Part shown: piece by piece, positions 1 to 10,308 of the stretch
Layout of the letters: the number at the start of each line of letters is the position of its first letter
Position numbering within the stretch: the first letter of the stretch is position 1
From: Apostichopus californicus
Taxonomy: Eukaryota > Echinodermata > Holothuroidea > Aspidochirotida > Stichopodidae
Assembly (NCBI GenBank): GCA_020650975.1
Contig: JAIPMN010018284.1
Coordinates: 1 to 37,701, forward strand
Length of the DNA: 37,701 nucleotides
Reading direction: 5' to 3'
The notes under the pieces: generated by a model
What the model was told of the DNA's origin: nothing
Seen by the model: only the letters and a program-made list of their open reading frames with translations
The model's database searches: none
Translations under genes and position numbers: made by a program

Positions 1-2826
1 GGTACATTACCGCCCTTTTGACAAGCTCTGTACCACCCGACCAAATAAATGAAAATATCGCTCTCCAACCGCACCAGGACGCGACGCGGAATTGGATACA
101 CCGCGCCCGGGTACCACAAGATGGGCGAAACAAAAGGATTAATTACGGTCACTTTCCCTAGGATCGAAAGCCACCGGGTGCCAAGTCTCGAGCCTGCTCT
201 CAAGTACCTCAGCCCTCTCGTTCCAGGTTACATCAGAAGGTGCATGACAGCCGAACCATATACCATTCATTTTGATACGGGGTGCAATGTACGCGGAATT
301 GGATACACCGCGCCCGGGTACCACAAGATGGGCGAAACAAAACGATTAATTACGGTCACTTTCCCTAGGATCGAAAGCCACCGGGTGCCAAGTCTCGAGC
401 CTGCTCTCAAGTACCTCAGCCCTCTCGTTCCAGGTAACATCAGAAGGTGCATGACAGCCGAACCATATACCATTCATTTTGATACGGGGTGCAATGTACG
501 CGGAATTGGATACACCGCGCCCGGGTACCACAAGATGGGCGAAACAAAACGATTATTAACGGTGAAAGCCAGCGGGTGCCAATGTGCCAAAAGTGCTCCG
601 AAATACCTCAGCCCTCTCGTTCCAGGTGACATGACAAGGTGCATCGTAGCCGAACCATATGCCATTAATTTTGATATTCTGATCCGACCACGATGCACCG
701 AATGGTAAGTCTCTGTATCTCCAGCTACCAAGGCGAAGGCCCTTTGTCTTTCCGGATTCAACTTCGCCCCGGTAGCTCTCTGAAAGATAGATAAATCCAG
801 CGAGAGGGCACGAAAGGAGCCCAGACTCGAAACAACACACGTAATGTGATCTGCATATTGAACGCATTTTACTTTGGCACCCCCTGGCACAACGAATGGA
901 ACAAGTCTCGAGTCCCTTTCCAAAAGACGGGAGAGGGACTCGCTAAACAAAACATAACGTAATGGAGACAGGGCACCCCTGGCGCACCCCTCTCTACGTT
1001 AAAAACCTCAGAACAAAACCCATTTACGATAACAGAACTGAAACTGTCCTGATACAAAACAGAAATCCATTTACGAAAATTTGGGTGCAACTTATACAAT
1101 ACAATACAATACTTTTCCAATACATTCATTCAAAAACGGCGATCCACCATGTCAAAGGCCTGCTGGTCAAGAGAGACCAATGCACATGGCAGATCACGCT
1201 CAATAACAAAGTCGGTCCAGTCGCGCTTCAACCACAAGTTCTGCTGGATGCAATGACCCTTCACTGCACAAGTCTGGAGATCACCCACAAGATGCGGCAT
1301 AGCCACTGCAAGGCAGTTGCACAAAGCCTTAGCCAGCAACTTGTAGTCCACATTGACCAAGGTGATCGGACGCTATTTATGAGGATCCAAGGGGTCCCCA
1401 GACTTGGGCAGCAAAGTAATCATGCCCAGACGTTGACTTTGGTTTAACAGTCCGTCTTGGAAGGCGTCTTGGAAGACGGCTCTGATGTCGGGTCCTATTA
1501 TTGCCCAGAAGGTTCGGTACAACTCCCTCGGAAGCCCGTCCGTACCCGGGGAATTGGCATTCTTCATCTTCGAAAGCGCCTTCCAAAGCTCAACAGTGGT
1601 TATTCCGCTCCCCAAAATATCATTGACATCGTGAGGAACAGTTTTTGAGATTCCCCTCAATAAATCGGCCTGTGCCGATAAGTCGACATTGCAACGCGTA
1701 AACAAACTCGAATAATAATCGGACTAGTAAAACCTCAGTGAAGGGCGTTCCTCGGCTTCCACCGCTTCGACACGGGCCCTGACGCGGGCACCGTGGTACC
1801 TTTCATCGAGATAGGTCTGCAAAGCGATGACAGCCGGAAGGGTCGCCAAACTTCACCTCCGCGCACAGCTTCGAGAATTTTTCTCTTCGACGCCGTGCGC
1901 GGGTCACAATACTGTATTGCGAAGCGTTTGATGCGCAACTTGACATCATCCCACCATTGGGATGTACAGGCAAAGGCCGGCCTCAATGTTTGCCATCCTT
2001 TGTACCTGGTCTCGAAACCTTGGCGGAACTCTGCCTCGCCAAGAATCCGACAGTTAAGCTTCCATGGGCCCCGCCCGATCGGGAAAATGGAAGGCAAAAC
2101 AAACCGTGCTACTACAGTGTCATGGTCAGAGAGCGGACAGCTGAGCGTCTCGCAATCCGAAAATTTAAAACTTACGGGCGCATACACTCGATCTATCCTG
2201 GAGGCATCTTCTCCGTTAGGCCTCACCCACGTATACGCCGTACTACACGGGTGCATATGCCTCCAGACATCGGCTAAAAGGTGTGCCGAAGTGAATCTGT
2301 CCAGCTCTGTGATCGCAGCGTCAGGACTAGCAGACACAGAAGCCCCGAGTCTGTCAAGACCCGAGTCTGGGACACAGTTAAAGTCTCCGACCATGACACA
2401 TGGTGCACTACCAGGAAGAAAGGAAGACAGCGTGTTAAAAAAATCTCGTCTAGCAGAAGGCCGATTGGGAGCATACACATTGTAAAGGGAGATGTTACCC
2501 TGTGGATACTTCAATAGAATGCAAACCAATCGGCCCTCGTGATCCGTCTCCACCCTAGTGGCACAACCCGCCTGACGAGGTGACAGAAGGATGACAGTGC
2601 CACAGGATGAAGACGAACCAAACGAAGCATGCAGCCCACCACCCCACTCATAAGCCCAAAGAGGGACATCTTCTTCCATAATATGTGTTTCTTGCAGGGA
2701 AACGCAGTCGACCTCCATTGAAATACAATATTGGAAAATGCGACTGCGCTTGCGATGATCCCTCATGCCATTGACGTTGAAAGTGGCAACTGAAAATGTA
2801 TGGGCCATGAGAGGGCAATGAGGCAT
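1..2826 (-). pseudogene. LINE ORF2: endonuclease-reverse transcriptase, degenerate
   Basis: The N-terminal endonuclease/exonuclease/phosphatase domain (2808-about 2080) is open for about 360 codons and keeps all the motifs I look for: FNVNG, QETH, NVYAPN, GDFN, RIDRVY and SDHDTV. It would nick target DNA for target-primed reverse transcription. The likely start is the second Met (MAHTF, about 2808), since these proteins begin just before the FNVNG strand. The RT follows in pieces: fingers at 1705-1373 (SPGTDGLPRELYR), motif A region at 1360-1130 (SLDQQAFDMVD), an in-frame TGA at 1130-1132, then the NG...VERGAPGVP region at 1129-869, then the catalytic box at about 870-850. There the expected YADD reads YADH, so the second catalytic Asp is lost. 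Downstream the frame runs into a 207-bp tandem repeat. Several frame changes separate the pieces. Confidence 0.85.
86..690 (-). repeat. 207-bp tandem repeat inside LINE ORF2, about 2.9 copies
   Basis: The string GCGGAATTGGATACACCGCG starts at 86, 293 and 500, giving an exact 207-bp period. 207 is 69 codons, so the duplication preserves reading frame. Units one and two are almost identical; unit three is diverged and shortened after about 555. The repeated protein segment on the minus strand lies just downstream of the RT catalytic box and contains the motif PGTRGLRY. Confidence 0.9.
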
Positions 2827-2828
2827 AA

Positions 2829-3570
2829 CTACGCCGACGACGATTCTGTAAGCTTCAGGCGAGCTCTAGACGACATATCGTCGTCGGAGTCGTCACTTGA
2901 GGCCGACCTTTTTAGAGAGGGTTCCCCCATCTCGTCGTACCAGCTCGTCCCGGTGGTACGTTTCGGCTCTACGATCACCGAGTCTCCGGAGTCGCTGTCA
3001 GACAGAGCCTCCGGAGACCCGATGACTACCGAGTCCCCGGAGTCGCCGTCGGACAGAGTCTCCGGATCTGGCGATACCAGCGGCGTACTGGGGACGGAAC
3101 TGGACGAGTTGATGGGGGAAGCTGGTGGAGACTTTCTTGGTGCGGGCACGGGGTTGGGGTCAGCAACTACGGGGGAAGGTGAACCAGGTGCGGAAGGTGA
3201 ATCCTTACCCGGTTCCCCCTCCTTGCGTGGAGCTTCCTCCGAGGCAGTAGGTGCGCCAGAACATGGCGCCTTTGTCATAAAGACATAAGAGGAGGGACAA
3301 GCGCGAAAGACATGTCCCTCCTTCCCACAGAGTGAGCACACAACTTCGCTTGGGCAAGCAGAGGTATCATGCCCTTGGCTTCTTGCCCGGTCTCCCCACA
3401 CCTGAAACAGGTACGAGGCTGACCGGGGTAACGCATGTGAGCTTTATGCCCGGCAATAAAAAGGAAGGAGGGAATGCCCTGCTTCAGGTCGATCCGAACC
3501 TTTCGGTGCCCGTTCAACACCCCAGGGGCCTGTGCGTAGGCCTCAGGAAAGTTACTGCCTCTCGCAAGAC
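2829..3570 (-). pseudogene. LINE ORF1 (zinc-knuckle nucleic-acid-binding protein), C-terminal two thirds
   Basis: The frame at 3520-3275 reads GHRKVRIDLKQGIP then YPGQPRTCFRCGETG, closely matching the ORF1 of LINE B (GTRRVRVELKSDIP, YPGQPRTCWRCG). After a frameshift near 3400 it continues with VCSLCGKEGHVFRAC, a CX2CX4HX4C knuckle. Compared with LINE B, knuckles one and two look fused by a deletion. The C-terminal part (about 3270-2829) is Ser/Asp/Pro-rich with two copies of a SD..SGDSV.. acidic motif. The ORF ends with TAG five bases before the first ORF2 ATG (TAGTTATG). These proteins coat LINE RNA; here the N-terminus is gone. Confidence 0.8.
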
Positions 3571-4160
3571 AGCGTTGTCAACAGTGCATGGTAGATTCTG
3601 GTCTTGGATGTGATGACGATAGCATCTGGTTTGGTGGTGTAGTTTTTGAGGGTTTTCCGTTTTTGCAACATGATATGATGCTGCTTTTAGGAATGCCGTA
3701 CTGTCACACACTACAAAGTCTTGCATTTTCTTTTCAACACCATCCTTGGTGTAAACAATGCAGGCACAATATAGGCACATTATTGTGATGCATATAAGCT
3801 TCAATAACAATTAAATAATGATGGATATAAGCCATACTTGGTAGGAACATGGTCCATGACGAGTAGAAGAACCCTGTTGTGTTTGGTGCTTATGGCATGA
3901 TATTAATGAGGTGACAGGTTGGAAGGTCAAAATCTGCAATCGTAAGTCATAATATTCCAACTTCATATGGTGCTAGTGGTCGATAGCCGACACATGCTGA
4001 TGCATCTGAATTGTTATGTGTATTTTAGGTTGTGGGACTTAACATTAGTTCACTAATTAACCCAAATTGGGGGGGGGGGGATATAACTTAATCCAATAAT
4101 GCTGGTTATTAGTCATACTCAATAGATGGATGGTCCATGATGATTGAATTTTTTTTTATT
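3571..4160. other. Non-coding spacer with poly-G tract
   Basis: I see no credible coding region. It holds the first unit of a degenerate repeat (about 3895-4010) and a run of 12 G at 4069-4080. Confidence 0.5.
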
Positions 4161-4177
4161 GTTGTGGTAGTTACGGT
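4161..4177. repeat. Target-site duplication, left copy, of LINE tail copy 1
   Basis: GTTGTGGTAGTTACGGT occurs here and again at 4694-4710, immediately flanking 4176-4693. The last two bases overlap the LINE's own GTG end, so the true duplication is 15-17 bp. Confidence 0.9.
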
Positions 4178-4693
4178 GCTTTTTACGTGACCCGCCATGC
4201 GGGATACAAAACGTCACGGCCAAACGGCACTACCGAACCATCCCATACTGACAAACGAAACTCAGGTCAAGCGAGCCCAAAAAAAAACATACGCCCGCCG
4301 ACCTGCAGAGACAAAACGCCCAACCCCCCACTCAAACATTCAAAAAACTACAAAAGGACGACCCGCACGCAGCGAAACGAAAAACCCCTCCCCAGCACAC
4401 CAGCGTCCAAAAAAGGCAGCCCCAGATAAACGGCGAAAATCGCATTCAATTTTAAGGCGAATGTCAGACTTCACCGCCTCCAGGACTGCCTGCCAAGTGG
4501 CAAATTTCCCCCTAAAAACCACATTACATCTAATCCGCCAAACATGTTTTTTTCAGAATAGAGCAAACAAAAATAATGCGGTGCAACACCGCATCCGAAC
4601 AAACTGGAGGGTCTACCCCATATAAAATAAAGCCCTGCCCTACCGACCATGAACGATCTCCCGTAACACGGTCGGTCCAGGTCTGGAACCACT
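4176..4693 (-). mobile_element. Tx1-like LINE 3' tail, copy 1 (5'-truncated, 518 bp)
   Basis: The sequence is a close relative of 20678-21189 and of 37444-37701. The minus-strand reading of the fuller copy 2 ends an RT ORF with a C-terminal zinc-binding domain, so these are LINE 3' ends lying in minus orientation. The 3' terminus reads CACGTAAAAAGCAC on the minus strand, without a poly(A) tail. A palindrome, CCCGCCATGCGGG, sits 15 bases from that terminus (4191-4203). The element is bounded by a 15-17 bp direct duplication, the signature of target-primed reverse transcription. The fragment contains only the last part of ORF2 and the 3' UTR. Confidence 0.88.
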
Positions 4694-4710
4694 GTTGTGG
4701 TAGTTACGGT
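4694..4710. repeat. Target-site duplication, right copy, of LINE tail copy 1
   Basis: GTTGTGGTAGTTACGGT, identical to 4161-4177. Just right of it lies a G/T-rich tract with two GGTTAGGGT strings (about 4725-4750). Confidence 0.9.
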
Positions 4711-5329
4711 TCATGGTTTTTGTGGTGGTTAGGGTGGTGGTGGTTAGGGTATGTCATGAGAAGTCACAGGTGAAACAAATGTTAAAATTGCAATAACTCT
4801 GCATGTTTGGATTTATGCTATATTGGTACGTTGCTATTGGTTGATAGCTGACAGCTGGTGGTATATATGTGTTAAATTTTATAAACATGGATATTAATGA
4901 GGGGGCAGTGCTTAGCATTATGTACCTGAAATATTTCTTTGCACGATAACCACAAGGAAATTATTTCATCATAGTTGGTGGGCGGATGTCCCATGAGTGC
5001 CCATATCATAAATATTAGTGAGGTCATAGGGTTGAAATTGCAATAGGTGTCACACTTGATTTCATATTAGATAACAACTGACCACGCAGATGATGTTGAT
5101 GTAAATATAATGTTATGTATGTTATTTTGGGGGTGTGTATAGGAAGAGAAGTCTGATGGAATGCGTACAATCTGGATGAAGTCTTTGGTTATGATCCAAC
5201 CAGTGTTTGATCCATCGATCTCTTGACTGATATGCAGATAGATAGTTAAACCTAAATAATGTGACATGCATTAATGGAGGTTTTGCAACAAAATTCATGT
5301 TGATTTGTGATCACTAATAGCTCTCAAGA
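4711..5329. other. Non-coding spacer
   Basis: Apart from two degenerate repeat units (about 4747-4860 and 5010-5110) I see nothing recognisable here. Confidence 0.45.
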
Positions 5330-7895
5330 ACTCCCACTACCAATTATTTTACTTCTAGGAATGTTTGTGTAGATATGAAATCTGCTATAATTTTTTCGAG
5401 GGTAATTTAAACATTTTCTGATATTGTTCTTAGTGTAGATTACATTTCCATGTGGAGAGTTTGAGACAGAAGCATAAGATGGGATGTTTTTGAGTAGTGT
5501 AAATCCTTCCAATGTACAGCTCATCATTTGTTTGGCATTCATTGAAAAGGAGAATATCAGCAGATGTGATTGTGGTGTCAGAAATGTGTTTCCGTAATTG
5601 TCTTGTATTTTGATGTGTGATTGTGGTCTTGCCTTCAATATGATGGCTGTTCATCTTCAATAATGTTGTTGAACGAAGGTCGTTTACTTCCTTGACAACC
5701 GTATAAGCCATTCAGGGAAGTCACTTTACTTAATGCAACATAGTAGATGGGCTGTCTTTGCAGTTGCTCTGATGGGAAATTGTTTCCTCATAACTTGTGC
5801 ATTTTTGTAACGGCCAATTCCAAATTGTCAACCAAAATTTGAGATATTTGTGTCCATGATGGAGCAATCTTAGAATTGTACAGTTCTATTTTAGCTTGCC
5901 GGCATGCTTTACCTACAGAAATGTTCTCAAATTGTATCATTCCGTCTTCAACTGAAACATTGAGGCAGAGGTGAACTCTTTCATCAATCCCATTGTCTTT
6001 TGAGGGTTGTTTGTTATGCAAGTCAGTATTTTCTGTTTGACTGTGCTTGGGACATGACCTTACAACAACATCTTTAGATGTAACTTTTAATTTTATAGTG
6101 TTAAGTTTAGCATTTCATGGAAAGCTGTCAACTGTAAACTGTCTAGTGTTCAGCAGCTTGAAATCATCTTCTGTTTGATTGCATTTTCTTAGTAGCAAAG
6201 CTCTGGTCATCCTTTTGTCGCATGATTTCAGTTATTTCGAAGGCCATAAAATGGTCTTTCCGTAAATTACATGCTAGCGGACCATAATCATGAGTTACAT
6301 GTTTAAATATCCAGCCATCAAATACTGGCTTGAGTTTAAAGAGATCACCAACAGCAATAATGCTTACTCCTCCAAATGTTTTCTTACTAGCCATAATTTG
6401 CTGGAGTCTTTTATCTATGTATGTAAACATTACATTACCAACCATAATATGCCATCAATAAATATGACTTTCAAATTGATAAACTTGTCTGATGTTAATG
6501 CCTTGTAATGCCTTGTAATGGAATTCAATGAGTAGAGCAGTATGAACGGTACTGCCTTTAATACCATAATCTGCTTTGCCTGTTGGTGCCATTAGAAGAA
6601 TGTGAGTATCATCATTTCCTGGCTGGCTAGAATAGTTTTCAAAAATGAAAAGTGCATTGTAAAAAGTGCAAGTGCATTCCGCCAGTAAGAAATGTGAACA
6701 GTGGTTCTTGCTTTGTTTTACACCAATGCAGAACATAGTAGAAAAAGTCTTTCTGTTGTTTGTTGAGGCTGCGTACTACAGTTCTGTATTCAGAATCAGG
6801 CAAGCGAGGTTTTTGCAATTCTTCTATGTTTGCACTATTGACTGCAATCCGAATGTCTTGTCCGATATCATACAATTCAGGTGATTCATTGGAGGGGATT
6901 ATTATCTGCTGTTGATTTTTCCTTCTCGAAGAGCTTCTTTCATATGTTCTGTATTGCTGCTATCTCAGCAAACATCTCAGGGTCTTCATTTTCAATATAA
7001 TCAATTGGGTCAATGGCAATTCCACTGTGGTTATACTCTGCATTCCTATATTTAATCTTGGATTGAACCAGAAGGTATCGTTCTTGGTACGTATCGCACG
7101 GCTCTATGATAATATTCTCAGACCACCAAGGCCAAAACAACATAAGCTGTTCTCTGTAGTATTTTTCACGTCAATTTCCTTGTTCAACCCGAACATATGT
7201 AATGATTTTGGCTTTGTTTCTTTTTCTAAATTTCAATGCACCAACTGTGTAGTATTTACCTCACGAGTACCTTGCATAATTTCAGTCATATCAGGGTCAT
7301 TAGCATTATGATCATAGTCAACGTTAACGCTCTTTGTTAAGAAGTTCAGTCATATGAGCTTCATCATTATCATCATTGTTAACACAATTAATATTCTTGT
7401 TGTCACTACTGATATGAAACCAAGCTGCAAAGTCGGCCTTTTGGATAAGATCATGTGTAATATCTGTTCCCTTTCGAGGGGAATGGTGATGTTCGTTTGG
7501 TAGTTTGGTTTTCGTGCCCAGGTTCTTTCCTGGGCGAATTTTCCTTAAAAAAAACCCAATAATGATGAAGTGCTTTAGGTCGGGCAGAATACTTCCTGAT
7601 AAGTACTTTATCAGAAAAAGTCGCACAGGAAAGAACTTGAGCACTTCCTGATAAGTTCCATCCATTCAATATCTGTAGAGTTATCTGGCAACTGCTGAAT
7701 ATATTTCAATGGTTTCATCAGGATTGTTCGATCTTCTGGTGGCGAGGTGTTCACAAACCGAAATTGCCTGGAGGCTATCCTCAGTGACATTTGCAACATC
7801 AAATACCAGTTGGTAGTTGGCTTTCGTGGAGTGCAGACGTGTTTCGCTCTCGCTCTCCATCTATTACAGCTTTTGACTACAGCTATTATTATCAC
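5330..7895 (-). pseudogene. Helitron-type Pif1 helicase remnant with endonuclease-like C-terminus
   Basis: Read right to left on the minus strand, pieces in several frames align in the order expected for the helicase half of a Helitron protein. They are SRQFRFVNTSPPEDRT (about 7790-7740), KYYREQLMLFWPWWSEN (about 7150-7110), RSLNKQQKDFFYYVLHW then FLTGG (about 6790-6690), LLMAPTGKADYGIKGSTVHTA (about 6600-6540), MVGNVMFTYIDKRLQ (6445 on), IIAVGDLFKLKPVF (about 6360-6310), FEITEIMRQKDDQSFA (about 6240-6190) and YYVALSKVTSLNGLY (about 5740-5705, helicase motif VI). After that a stretch including ADILLFNECQ (5550 region) recalls the degenerate endonuclease-like tail seen on some animal Pif1/Helentron proteins. 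The Walker A GxGKS after LTGG is absent and motif II is disrupted, so it cannot be active. The Rep nuclease part is missing; the right end abuts LINE A. Confidence 0.75.
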
Positions 7896-8027
7896 TGTAC
7901 TGTGCTATACTTCCCGCCAGGCGGGTGTGGTAGCTTGTTTGCGTCAGTTCGTATATCGTTTGTAGTTTAATCAACCTCTCTTTAGTTTGTTTTTTTGTTA
8001 CTCCTCTGTGGCCTAGCCACCTTCGGT

Positions 8028-8048
8028 ATCATGGCATCGCGCCGTGAT
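8028..8048 (+). other. Start-codon hairpin of LINE A ORF1
   Basis: ATCATGGC (8028-8035) can pair with GCCGTGAT (8041-8048) around a 5-nt loop, with one G-U pair. The ORF1 ATG lies inside the 5' arm. The same position in LINE B forms a longer stem. Confidence 0.55.
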
Positions 8049-8177
8049 TGGAAATTTTTTAAGTTGACCTTCACCGGTGAACAAGCGGTTCCACCGGTGC
8101 AAGTTTTTAATATTTTGAAAAGTAAGGGTGTTGTTGTGCCTGGAGAGGTTGATGCTTTACAAGCTCTCCAGGGTCGT
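8031..8177 (+). pseudogene. LINE A ORF1, N-terminal 49 codons
   Basis: The ATG at 8031 opens MASRRDWKFFKLTFTGE, and VVVPGEVDAL follows about 37 codons in. The minus-strand ORF1 of LINE B begins MAVRRDSKIVLLSFSGE and continues LKVPGEVDAL, so this start is supported by homology at both the Met and the downstream motif. The frame stays open to 8336 across the junction, but codons after 8177 belong to LINE B read backwards and are not part of the protein. The product would be the RNA-binding ORF1 protein; only its N-terminal region survives. Confidence 0.75.
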
Positions 8178-8503
8178 GTGCTTTTTACGTGCAAAGAAAA
8201 CGGACACGGACCAAAGTTCAACAAAACCAAAAACAATCCCAGTCTGTTAAACAACCACCATAACCCAACCGAAAACCCACAAACAGAAACCTCTCACCAA
8301 CCCACAAACGTATACAATGCAGCGTTCAACGTAACGTGAAAAGGACAGGAACCAAAACAAGAAAGCTCTACAAACCAGCCCCAAAAAGCCAACTCCAAAC
8401 CACAAACAGAACCCCCACAACCCACAACCCCCACACCTAACAAGTAACTCACTCCAATATTCATCCGGGGTACGCCGTCCCGATAGTAGACGACAGGCTT
8501 GCG

Positions 8504-8508
8504 CATTA
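8504..8508 (-). promoter_or_regulatory. TAATG stop/start overlap after LINE B ORF1
   Basis: On the minus strand the ORF1 stop TAA (8508-8506) shares its last base with an ATG (8506-8504). That ATG opens a 71-codon frame (MRKPVVYYRDGVP) that becomes G/T-rich and looks like UTR. TAATG overlaps couple ORF1 and ORF2 translation in some LINEs (SART1 is the known case). Here the ORF2 body is missing, so a coupling role is inferred. Confidence 0.45.
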
Positions 8509-9430
8509 CCTGCGAAGTTTTCCCAATATGGGTCTTTTCAGGCCCCTGGCAGTGTTCCCCCTTTTCCTACGAGGTAGCAGGGTTCTTAGCTCCTCGTGAA
8601 CCTTGCTCGAGTGGACCTCCCTGTCAGGAACAGGAGGTCCACTAGCGACCATCGTGTCCGGTATAGCAGAAGCGGGTAGGGTGGAAGGGCCACTCGAGTC
8701 AATGAGATCAGTGGCCTGTTTCGTCTCGTCAAACCAATCGGAAGACTCCTTAGCCACAACTAATAAGGCTGTAGTGCAGTCCTCCATTGGCGAGTCAGAA
8801 TCTGGGCCACTTAATGTATCTTGGGCCGGTTGACTCGGGGCCCGACTAGTATCACCGATAGCGGGCGTAGCTACCGGTGAACCAGTACAAGCGGCATCAT
8901 GCGCCGCATGCCACTCCGCTAGTACCATCTCCGCCGTTTTGTCCTGCTCTGCCTCAGTGGGCAGGCTGGCAGTCTCGGCAAGTTCGATCGGGGGAGAGGT
9001 CGGACACGAAAGGGGGAACAAAGCCTCCACCGGGGCGCTAGTGTCGGACGCTGGGGCGATGACAGGAGCATCAGGTGTCAGAGGCCCGTTTTCCCACACG
9101 AGTTGCAAACGATATCCCCTTTACACTCGGCCAGGGTATGCCCAACCTGTAAACAGCGGCTACACCGCTTGTCCGGGCACAACCTGGCCTCATGCCCGTC
9201 TAGCCCACACCTCCAACAAGTGCGAGGCTGGCCCGGGTATGCAATGTGGGCCCTGTGCCCATTAGCCCACAAGGTAGAGGGTATATCGGACTTGAGTTCG
9301 ACTCTAACTCGTCTAGTCCCGGTCTTGACACCCTTACATTCAAGGAATTCCGGCTCCTCGTAGCCTTTTCCAAAACGCCCAAGTGTCCGCACAACAATCT
9401 GTTCAGACATGTCCAGAGGGAGGTGGAGGA

Positions 9431-9438
9431 CTGTCACC
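9431..9438. repeat. hAT target-site duplication, left (CTGTCACC)
   Basis: CTGTCACC here is identical to 13104-13111 and directly abuts the CAGTGGCGTAGC terminus at 9439. Eight base pairs is the hAT superfamily length. Confidence 0.95.
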
Positions 9439-9453
9439 CAGTGGCGTAGCTAC

Positions 9454-9493
9454 GGGGGGTCACGTGCCCCCCACGACAAAGCCGTGACCCCCC
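9454..9493. other. Subterminal inverted motif GGGGGGTCACG / CGTGACCCCCC
   Basis: GGGGGGTCACG (9454-9464) and CGTGACCCCCC (9483-9493) form a perfect 11-bp inverted repeat near the left end. GTGACCCCCC recurs at 13059-13068, 35 bp from the right end. Repeated subterminal motifs are typical hAT transposase binding sites; that role is inferred here. Confidence 0.55.
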
Positions 9494-10308
9494 AGGTGCG
9501 CCCCCCTAGAGTGAAATTGGCCCAACTTTTGACATTTTTATCACCAAACATCGCCCTTTCCAGGCAAGTCCAGCGCCGCAGCCCTTTACCCTCGCAAGTT
9601 GTAATCTATATACCTTCCCGAAGGGAGAGAAAAAGCCTTGTGTCTATGCTTATCTAGCATAGCGCCATCAGTTTTGAATTTTGTTGGAAAACTTCCTCAT
9701 GACTGAGTAGCCAAAGTGCCAAACGGCCGCGTTAATACAGCCAGTGTCCGATTGTCGTTGAAGTCCGTCTCGTTGAAGAGTTGGTACTTTAGGTAAGCAG
9801 CATTTCCCCAAATATTCATGAACAGAACAACAAAGGTTCGGTTCCTAAGGCTAAAATACACATGAGAATATTCAGACTTGCCTAGTCATGAAAGCAGCTG
9901 AATTGAGAGAAAATAATTACAGACAACGCTAGCCTAACGTACTGCGAGTGTTGGTTATTGTGTGAACCTAGCCTACCCTAGGCTATTATGTATGAGAGAA
10001 CTGCGCTTAGGTTGAGGTCTATCTCGAAAGGCACATGGTATTGGTAACGGGACGTGTCGCAAGTAACTATCTTTGTTTCACGTTTGGTTTGAGGGCTACC
10101 AACATCGCCAACATGTCAAGATGCATTTAAAATGTAAATCTTTTACATGTGTAGGCTATTCTTGAGGGAATGAGGGGGAAGGGGTGCACCCGTGCAAAGT
10201 TTTGCAAAAAAAATTACTTGCTCAACCATATACCAGGGCCGCTATATGTTTCTCATACATGTCCGTCTTCAGCGGAAATATTTTTCCGGTGTCATTTCAG
10301 GTGTTATA

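Larger units (their letters stand above)
1..3570 (-). mobile_element. Tx1-like (L1 group) LINE, truncated at both ends in this window
   Basis: On the minus strand the order is ORF1 with zinc knuckles (about 3570-2829), then ORF2 with AP-type endonuclease and reverse transcriptase (2826 to the left edge). That two-ORF order with a CCHC ORF1 and an APE endonuclease is the plan of L1/Tx1-type non-LTR retrotransposons. Homology with the ORF1 at 8506-9438 fades near 3560-3570, so the copy is probably 5'-truncated there. The 3' part lies outside the window. No target duplication can be tested because the left end is missing. The copy is dead: stops, frameshifts and an altered RT catalytic motif. 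Confidence 0.85.
3895..5115 (+). repeat. Three degenerate repeat units, split by a LINE insertion
   Basis: Similar strings recur at about 3899-4010, 4747-4860 and 5010-5110. Shared elements, in order, are ATTARTGAGG, TTGAAATTGCAAT or close variants, then GGTYGATAGCYGACA or a decayed form. A related TGGTCCATGA string occurs at 3849 and 4131. The LINE tail at 4176-4693 sits inside the array. Identity is low, so this is an old repeat; boundaries are approximate. Confidence 0.4.
7905..8177 (+). mobile_element. LINE A: 5' end of a Tx1-like LINE (5' UTR and ORF1 start)
   Basis: This + strand fragment carries a T/G-rich leader and the first 49 codons of an ORF1 homologous to that of LINE B on the opposite strand. 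It stops abruptly at 8177, where the 3' terminus of LINE B begins. A palindrome CCCGCCAGGCGGG (7913-7925) lies near its presumed 5' end and differs by one base from the palindrome near the 3' end of the family's tails. The exact 5' border is not proven. Confidence 0.7.

Noticed and set aside
49-708. A 219-codon plus-strand ORF made of repeated peptides
   Set aside because: It is the antisense of the LINE ORF2 tandem repeat; the 207-bp period keeps any frame open, so the ORF is a by-product.
4720-4750. GGTTAGGGT strings resembling telomere repeats
   Set aside because: Only two irregular copies in a G/T-rich tract; no (TTAGGG)n array.
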